Positions 57,415 through 64,000 of a stretch of 64,000 bases of DNA are shown piece by piece. The notes beneath the pieces were generated by a model that did not search any database, had not been told where the DNA came from, and saw only the letters and a list, made by a program, of their open reading frames with translations. Each line of letters begins with the position of its first letter. The stretch's first letter is position 1. Both the position numbers and the translations under genes were made by a program. The DNA is from Calycina herbarum (lineage: Eukaryota > Ascomycota > Leotiomycetes > Helotiales > Pezizellaceae), in the NCBI GenBank assembly GCA_001414485.1, contig LLEY01000163.1:1-64000 (forward strand), written 5' to 3'.

Positions 57415-60118
57415 ATGCTCCACATTTTCAGGGTTGTCGTTCCTGCGCTCCTTTTCTCGTCGCTGGCTCAGGCCCAGGCGATAGTCGATAAATCTACAGT
57501 TGGCCCTCTCACAACATTATCAACGAAGTCAAAAGTTTGCAGTGTGCTAGATTATGGGGGAGTTGCGGATAATGCGACGGATGTTGGGCCAGCTATTTTA
57601 AAGGCATTCAGCGAATGCGCGAGTACGGGTGGTGCTACCATTTATATTCCTCCGGGATCATATTCCCGTATATCTCTCGAAATTTCTGGAAACATTGAAA
57701 TATGCTGACCTCAATAGTTGCTACCGGAGTCAACCTCAACAAAGGAAGCGCATACGCTTTACAAATTGATGGTTTAATTACTCTCACATCAGATGGTGTA
57801 TTCGGAGGAAATGCGATTGTCATTCAAAACACCAAAGATGTCGAGGTATTTTCAAGCAACGGCCTCGGTGCAATCGATGGTCAAGGATATATCACACGAA
57901 TGACATCCAGTTCCCAAAATGCACGACTTTTCCGATTCATAAGCTCTTCCAACATTGCGATTCACGATATGATCTTTGTCGATTCGCCTACTTTCCATTT
58001 AGTTTTCAACAGCGTCTCAAACATGGAGGCGTACCATATCACAGTTCGAGGTCCGGATATTGGGGGAACCGATGGGATTGATGTTATTTGTACCGACAAT
58101 TGTTATATGCATGATATTGAGGTTACAAACCGGGATGAGTGTATTTCTGTTAAGAGTCCTTCTCAGAATATCTTGATTGAGGAGGTTTATTGCAATCAAT
58201 CTGGGGGGATGTCAATTGGCTCATTGACTGCTGATGGTAAGAGTTTGCCATAACCCGTAGATTCACAATTGCTCACCAAATATCCAGGTCTTACCAGCGA
58301 TGCGGATGCTGCAGCTGTCTCCAACATCACGATGCGCAACATCTATGTGTACCAATCAACCCAAATGCTCATGATCAAGACATTTCCAGGAGGTTCAGGA
58401 GCCACAGGTTACGTCAAGAATTCTCTATTCGAGAATTTCTGGGCATATGATACAACCTATGCACTCGGTAAAAAAAACCCCCATCTAGATGATATCCCTA
58501 AAACTTACATCTTCCAGATATTGATCAATACTGGTACAACCACAACACCCCAAACACCGGCGCTGTAGCCATCAGCTCGCTCCAATTCCAAAACTGGACC
58601 GGAACAGTAAACAACGGTGTCTCCCGCGGCCCAATCGTAATCCGCGGCTCCGATATCGTACCTCTAACAGATATCACTCTAACCAACATCGATATGTGGA
58701 CCGTAGAAGGCACCAAAATCGTCAACCAATGTAAGAATGTTTATGGATCTGGTTATTGCGCTGCAAGTTCCAGTGGTAGTCTTGCGGCTTTTACCACTTC
58801 GCAGACTACTACGAGTCCACCGGCTGCTTTTACTTCGCCGATTTCGCCGGCTTGGGGGGTGGAGGGTTACGGATCTACGGTTCCTATTCCGGTTTATACA
58901 CCTGCTGTTATGTGGGGGGCTGCTTCTGCTAGCGAAGGGCTTGTGAGCTTGGCTACATCCTCCTCCAATTTGAAGACCACTTCTTCTTCTCTCGCCAAAG
59001 CAACAAGTACTCCTTCACCCAGCTTTTCAAGTTCAAAGGTCACCGCCAAAATCGCAGTGGCGGACGTAACTTCTTCCATCAGCAGCTCATCATCTATCCC
59101 CAAATACGCTCCAATTACCGGCGCTCTTCTCTCCGTATCTTCCGGATCTATTTCTTCCACTTCAGTACCTATCTCAGCAAACATCGCTGAAGCATCTTCC
59201 ATCCCGGAATTCGTTCCTGTTACCGGATCTCTTCTCTCTGTATCCTCAGGCTCTATTTCTTCAACTCAAATAGCTTCTTCGAAACCTCTTTCTTCAGCGA
59301 AAGCGTCGGGTATTGAGAATTCTGCGGTCCCGGAATATACCCCCGTCAGCGCTTCACTTTTACCTGTTGTTCCTACAACAATCACCTCCCGAACCGTTCC
59401 AATTAACACCGCCACGGCCATTCGCTCATCAGCTGATGTCCCACAATCTTCAATCGCCGAATACACGCCTCCTAGCGGGACTCTTCTCCCCGTCGTACCA
59501 ACAACAATCACCTCGAGGACTGTGCCGGTAACCACCGCTACGGCCATCCAATCCTCGGCGGATGGAGGACAGAGTTCTATTGCTGAATACACACCCATCA
59601 GCGGCTCTCTCTTACCCGTCGTTCCAACAACAATTACATCGAGGACGGTGCCCGTAAACACCGCAACAGCAATCCAATCTTCCTCCCTCTCGCCGGCGAA
59701 ATCTTCCGGCGACTCGGCTGGTCAATCTTCGATCCCGGAATTCACACCCATCGGAGGCGGGAGTCTTTTGCCTGTCGTCCCAACCACTATAACCTCAAGA
59801 ACTGTGCCTATACCTACTTCCTTCGCCACTGCCATCTCTTCCTCCGCTATCATCCCATCATCCCCCGTTCTCGTTCCATCCTCGGCTACTTCAAGGTTCA
59901 CCCTACCAGCTCAAGGACAAGCTACGCCTGTAACTACTGTTTCGGCGTCGAATACACTTCCTGATGTGGCGAAAGCTACGTCTATTCCGGAGTTGTTGGC
60001 TTTGATTGACCAACTTCTTGGTCTTGCTGGGGGGAGCTTGGAGGGAGGGTTGGAGGGACCTGCTGCTGAGCCTGCTGGGAGGAAGGGGAAGGGAAAGCAT
60101 GCTAAGAAGGCAAACTAG
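57415..60118 (+). CDS. Secreted rhamnogalacturonan hydrolase (GH28) with Ser/Thr-rich repeat tail
   Basis: Four exons (57415-57667, 57718-58236, 58288-58467, 58518-60118) with introns of 50, 51 and 50 nt give 850 residues. The signal peptide is [20 protein letters not shown]. The catalytic beta-helix shows [67 protein letters not shown] and [16 protein letters not shown]. These are rhamnogalacturonan-hydrolase versions of the GH28 motifs, not polygalacturonase ones. It cleaves the rhamnose-galacturonic acid backbone of pectin outside the cell. The catalytic part ends near residue 420, and about 400 residues of Ser/Thr/Pro-rich sequence follow. That part contains several copies of [18 protein letters not shown] and is presumably heavily O-glycosylated. 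The very C-terminus is basic ([12 protein letters not shown]), so no GPI signal is apparent. Confidence 0.9.
59090..59815 (+). repeat. In-frame minisatellite in the hydrolase tail
   Basis: Six repeat units of roughly 110-130 bp within the last exon. Two diverged units have [11 protein letters not shown] and four have [14 protein letters not shown], each preceded by a Y/F-x-P motif and separated by Ser-rich spacers. Such coding repeats commonly vary in copy number between strains. Confidence 0.8.
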
Positions 60119-61458
60119 AGTGTGTCCGGCTTCCATAGGAAGCAATAAAAAGCTTCCTGGTTGGGAGGGGTCGATTTTATTTTGTCCCACGCTAGAGGTG
60201 ACTAGATCACTATTCTTTTCTTGTTCACTATTACTTTTATTTTGTATATATTTTTTCTGGTCGATCGAGAGAGGCTAGATTCCGCCTAGTATATAATTAT
60301 TTTTGAACGTATATATATTTTCAATCTTGCTCGAAATCTATATACTACCAGGATCATTTATGTACTCGCAATTTGTTCGGGTAAGAAGGTGAAAATGAAA
60401 AGTATGTAGGTGGAGTTTCGTTGGGTTCACGTGATGGATTTTTTGGTCGAGTAAGTCAGAGGTAAGCTACAAATAAGCCACGGGTAAGCCAGAGATAAGC
60501 TAGAAGTGACCTGCGAGTAAGCCACGAGTAAGATAATCAAAGATTTGGGGCGAAAAAAGGTTGCTGTGCAAAATATTTAAGAGTTGAAAATGGGGTTATA
60601 AGTAAGCTGTGAATTGACGAGTAATCTATCAAATAACGGGTGAGCTATCAATTGACAAACAAGCTGGCAAATAAAGAGTAAGCTCGTAATTGACAAGTAA
60701 GTTATTAATTGGCAGATAAGCTATCAATTAACGAGTAAACCAGCAACAGGTATCGGGGCCAAAATACAATCTCCATCTAGATTTATATCCAGAGCTAGCA
60801 TAGAGCCCAGGTAGACGATGAGAGAATTTTTCAAAGTCAAGTCTTTTCTTTCTTTTCTTTTTAGAATTTATAATATCATAAGACCTCTCTTCTCTCTTTT
60901 CTCTATCGCAAATCACTTCGACTGCTTTTTTTCACTCTTCTCTCAAGACGAGAAAGGAGAAGGAGAAAGTGTGTCTTAGATCTGTAGGGAGGCGGCTGAG
61001 GTAGAAGCTCATCGGGATGATCTAGATAACCAATTCGCTCAGGATGGAGAGTAAAAAGTATAGGGAGAGGTCATAGAATTAGAGGGAAAACTTTGGGGTA
61101 GGGTAATGAGAGAGAGGGGTGGTGAAAATAGAGGTCGAAGAGCAGATGGAAAGGCTGGGAAATGTTCTTTTTGAAATAGTTTTACTGGAAGATATCAAGC
61201 GAATAATAAAAATTTCCTGAAAAAGCAAAATGATTGGTGGAATCCGTACATGATTGACGAATTCCTTAATTCGTCGACCGGTAAAAGTAATTCTCATCAA
61301 TTCATTTCTAAAATCTATATCGATATCTATTTACAATGAACGCACACCCTGGATTCTAAATCATAGCACAGTTTTTGTGCTATGATTTGGATTCCCAATG
61401 TCTGCACATGCGTATAACAAAGCAACCCACCCCGCGTATCCATAACCATACTAATCGT
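60119..61458. other. Intergenic region with a field of degenerate short repeats
   Basis: Bases 60449-60746 hold at least ten imperfect copies of GAGTAAGC-type words, many within a longer unit like TCAATTGACGAGTAAGCTA. The rest (60750-61458) has short frames only and no motif. It contains the 3' end of the tyrosinase relic. Confidence 0.6.
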
Positions 61459-62592
61459 TCAATTAGGCATATTATCAGTCATCCAAATATTATGATTCAG
61501 CGTCGTCACATCCCCTTTGTCCCCGAAATAATCATATTCCGAAGCAGTGGGTGTTTCCAGACTTCGGGCGGAGAGATAATCTGCTGTTGGGAGGTTGCGA
61601 CCAGCGACGTCGTAGAGTCGGTTGGTTGGGTCGACGTTTTGCCATTGCCACCAGATGTGATCTAGGTTTGCGTGGTGGAGGAAGAAGAGGGGTCTGTTGG
61701 GGTTAGTTGGAGGAAGAGATGGGAGATGGGATACGCACTACCGGGGCTGTTGATGAGGTCGGTCATTACTCCGCCTGTGCCGCCTATTGAGGAGTGTCCT
61801 CCTGTGCTCTTGCTCGTGTAAGCTTGTGTTTTCTTTGATCGGACTCAAGTTCATACTGGATCGAGTTTCCGAATAGCTCCCACACTGTCTCAAAGGTGGT
61901 GAGTTTGAAAAGAGCATCAATGTTAGTTTGACTGCAATTCTGGGTGGCAACCAGTTCATTCAAATTCCGACTAAGACAATGATCCGTATTTGTATATTTA
62001 GGACCCAAATGCAAAGTGATATTCGCAAATAGTCCATCAGCAACACATAAATCCGACTCCGTCCCATTTCCACCAAAGCCCGTGACGAGATCAAGGATTT
62101 TGGACCCCAAATTGTTTCCAACGTCCAGAACGGTCTCACAATAAGGTTGGTAACCCTGATATCCGCGTTCTTCCGGTGGTCTCGTGCATGTAGGTGTAGT
62201 AGCGATGCCATGGCAATAGACCACCGACGTTATGAACGATATTGGTATTTACTCGGTGCACGTAGGTTAGGTCATCTTAGCGGCTTTGGGAACCTGGGTA
62301 GTTCATTGTTGAGGGCTTGGCCATTTGGCAGAGGACTGCGTCGATGTAATATTTCTTTTCGACAGCTTGGAGATAGTGCCTGAAAAGTAGTTAGTGAATG
62401 CTTGAATGAGGGAAAATGAGTGGTTTCTTGCCAAGCTTTGCGTTGAGAGGGGTTGGTGCATGTGCTTGTACTTTTATGATCCGGGGAAGCAGCGAGTGAG
62501 TCGTGGTTGGTTACAGATGGTGGTGCGGCGGCAACGAGTGAGCCAGCCGAAAGAAGCAAAAAAGAAAGAACTTGAGAGCTAACGGAAACCAT
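61459..62592 (-). pseudogene. Tyrosinase (copper monooxygenase) pseudogene
   Basis: Start MVSVSSQVLSFLLLSAGSLV is a signal peptide; CTNPSQRKAW follows. A GC..AG intron then leads into YLQAVEKKYYIDAVLCQMAK, which reads into a TAA at 62277-62279 in place of Tyr. The copper-A region is recognisable (HRVNTNIVHNVGGLLPWHRY). After MHETT (about 62185) the frame shifts by one before GYQGYQPY, VTGFGGNGTESDLCVADG and LGPKYTNTDHCLSRNL. Introns at 61813-61856 and 61694-61734 then join HKSTGGHSSIGG and SAPLFFLHHANLDHIWW (copper B), ending at the TGA 61459-61461. Tyrosinases oxidise phenols to quinones. One stop and one frameshift disable this copy, although the 3' half is intact. Confidence 0.82.
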
Positions 62593-63257
62593 GATGAGAA
62601 GTTTGCTTACTAGCTATTAGACACGGCTGGCCAAAAAAGAAAGAAAAAGCATTGTGGTTGATACTTCTTTATATCCCAATGTATTCTAAGAGTAGATTCC
62701 TTCCCTGTTCCATTCGGCTCAGGGTATGCGGGCCTCTCCGGCGATCAGCATTGTTTTTTATATCCAAAGTCTTGGCTTGAAAAGCAGATCGTGAATTACT
62801 GAGGCTTGGAAGCGTGGAGTTGAGGCGTAGCGAACGGGTATACGGCACCCAGAGATAGATTTTGCACTGGATGGTGTATATGCGGGGCCCCAAGCCGGTA
62901 ACACATAACCGTGGATCCCCTGTCTTGGCTATGAAGCTTGAAGTTGGTGGATAATATTTTTTGGAATTCCCGTTGGATGGGGATATGACATCTATACATA
63001 GTGTTTATGATTTCTACTTTCCACTAGAGCAAATAAGTAAAAGCTACCTTGAGGAAAGATTTCCTAAGAATTCACAAATCGTCCATTCTGAAGAGTACGA
63101 GATCTTAAGCTCTGAAAATTGGAGTTCTAAAAATAGACAATGCGGAAAAACCCCATGGCAAGGATTACGAGTCAGAGTTACAAAGATCTAATCTTATCTT
63201 TATCCTTGCTCCTTTTGAAACAAAGGCTGTCAACTATTTCCTCTCTAGGTGACATGT
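62593..63257. other. Intergenic, no gene seen
   Basis: Upstream region of the tyrosinase relic. The frame 62961-63191 (+) has no motif. Confidence 0.5.
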
Positions 63258-63494
63258 CACCCTGTAGACAGAATAAGTAGCAGTAATTAGCGATCCCACG
63301 AAACTTTATAGCAGCGAATAACACGACGTAGAAAAATTGCAAAAACAAAACAAAAATAATAGTAGAAGCAGAGGATACCAGGTAGTTATTATCCTGCTTC
63401 AAGGCAGTTTTCATAGTGTTTACGTTGATTTCTACACGTCGCGGGCTGTCTGGGGTGTGGCCTAATAATTTCAACTTATTCTGTCTACAGGGTG
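63258..63494. mobile_element. 237-bp MITE
   Basis: Perfect 21-bp terminal inverted repeats at 63258-63278 (CACCCTGTAGACAGAATAAG plus T) and 63474-63494. They are flanked by a 5-bp direct duplication CATGT at 63253-63257 and 63495-63499. Too small to encode a transposase; the open frame across it is a shadow. It inserted at a palindromic site, because the flanks rebuild GTGACATGTCAC. The superfamily is uncertain. Confidence 0.85.
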
Positions 63495-63499
63495 CATGT

Positions 63500-64000
63500 C
63501 ACTGTCGCTTACATTAAAAATATAGAGTTTAACCATGGAATATAAAGTGATTGGTTTTGATACACAGAAGATTTGATTTCATCTCGGTTTCTTGAAAACT
63601 CTTTAGACATAGTTTGTTTTCAGATGTAATTATCTCTATCTTGTCGTTTACTAGTACCTTTAATTTTTTCTTTTTCTTTGTGAAATCTCGATTGCTAGCT
63701 TAACTGCATTTCAGCTCTGTTATTAGGGGTTGGACCAACCGTTTTCCATTTACAACAGGTATTTCGGCACCCCCTCCACTTATCCAAATGAACTGGATAA
63801 CATACAATAGCTTATTACCAAGAAACTACGCTTGCAGTTTGATGCATGCCTTGATAATAACGAGATTGGCTTGATAAGAATAACGTTGGAAGAGGGGAGA
63901 AAATGGCTAGGCTTATTCCTTGGGAATTCTTTTCAATATTTAAAGGTGCAACGAAACACACATTTAGCTCCACTGCGGGAACTGCAGCAACCCATTCTAA
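63500..64000. other. Intergenic, no gene seen
   Basis: 500 bp of AT-rich sequence with a GGTTGGACCAACC inverted word at about 63728-63740. No ORF or further repeat was recognised. Confidence 0.4.

Noticed and set aside
58894..59661. Minus-strand frames opposite the hydrolase tail
   Set aside because: They arise from the repetitive Ser/Thr codons read backwards and have no independent features.

Overview
The window looks like the nuclear genome of a filamentous ascomycete (Pezizomycotina, probably Leotiomycetes/Helotiales-like). The genes carry many introns of about 40-100 nt with GT..AG ends and CTAAC/CTGAC-type branch points. The families are fungal: NACHT/STAND protein, 2EXR, rhodopsin-domain membrane protein, rhamnogalacturonan hydrolase, tyrosinase, and Tad1, Copia, chromodomain-Gypsy and Fot1 elements. 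The sequence is sharply two-speed. Bases 1-31,153 are AT-rich transposon relics whose reading frames are full of TAG/TAA codons where Gln/Trp are expected, the signature of repeat-induced point mutation (RIP). Bases 31,154-64,000 are normal gene-bearing DNA.

Left half. A hAT transposase tail (490-775) is followed by a complete but dead Mutator-like element (1016-4196, 135-bp terminal inverted repeats, 9-bp target duplication). A CorA-like membrane-protein gene starts at 4346 and is cut at 5869 by a 25.3-kb insertion. It resumes in frame at 31154 after a 16-bp target duplication and ends at 31863. The insertion is a Tad1-type LINE (5870-31153) that later received three LTR retrotransposons: Copia (6844-12101, + strand), chromodomain Gypsy-1 (13403-20903, - strand) and chromodomain Gypsy-2 (23139-29931, + strand). 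Gypsy-1 in turn received a Fot1/pogo transposon (18570-20404). The deepest nesting is therefore four levels: gene, LINE, Gypsy-1, Fot1.

Right half. In order: a short-chain dehydrogenase (SDR; 31987-33156, -), a rhodopsin-domain seven-helix protein (34198-35887, -), a poorly resolved region (35.9-37.2 kb), an auxin-efflux-carrier-type transporter (38395-39935, -), a Baeyer-Villiger-type flavin monooxygenase (40577-42447, -), a broken ankyrin-like gene (43653-44535, -), and a NACHT/STAND gene (46038-50635, +). The NACHT gene is disrupted by a 597-bp LINE end, a 141-bp solo LTR and two in-frame stops. Then come a truncated and an intact 2EXR gene (50695-51980, -), a second SDR (52543-53665, -), a small secreted protein (54485-55078, -), a secreted rhamnogalacturonan hydrolase with a long Ser/Thr-rich repeat tail (57415-60118, +), a tyrosinase pseudogene (61459-62592, -) and a 237-bp MITE (63258-63494).

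No new multi-gene system is evident. The most informative content is genome defence and its consequences: a transposon tower in which nearly every junction can be checked from target duplications, and a matched pair of LINE 3' ends, one RIP-mutated and one clean. Several genes were silenced by insertions or by C-to-T-type stops. Exon structures given below were derived by hand from splice signals and frame agreement.
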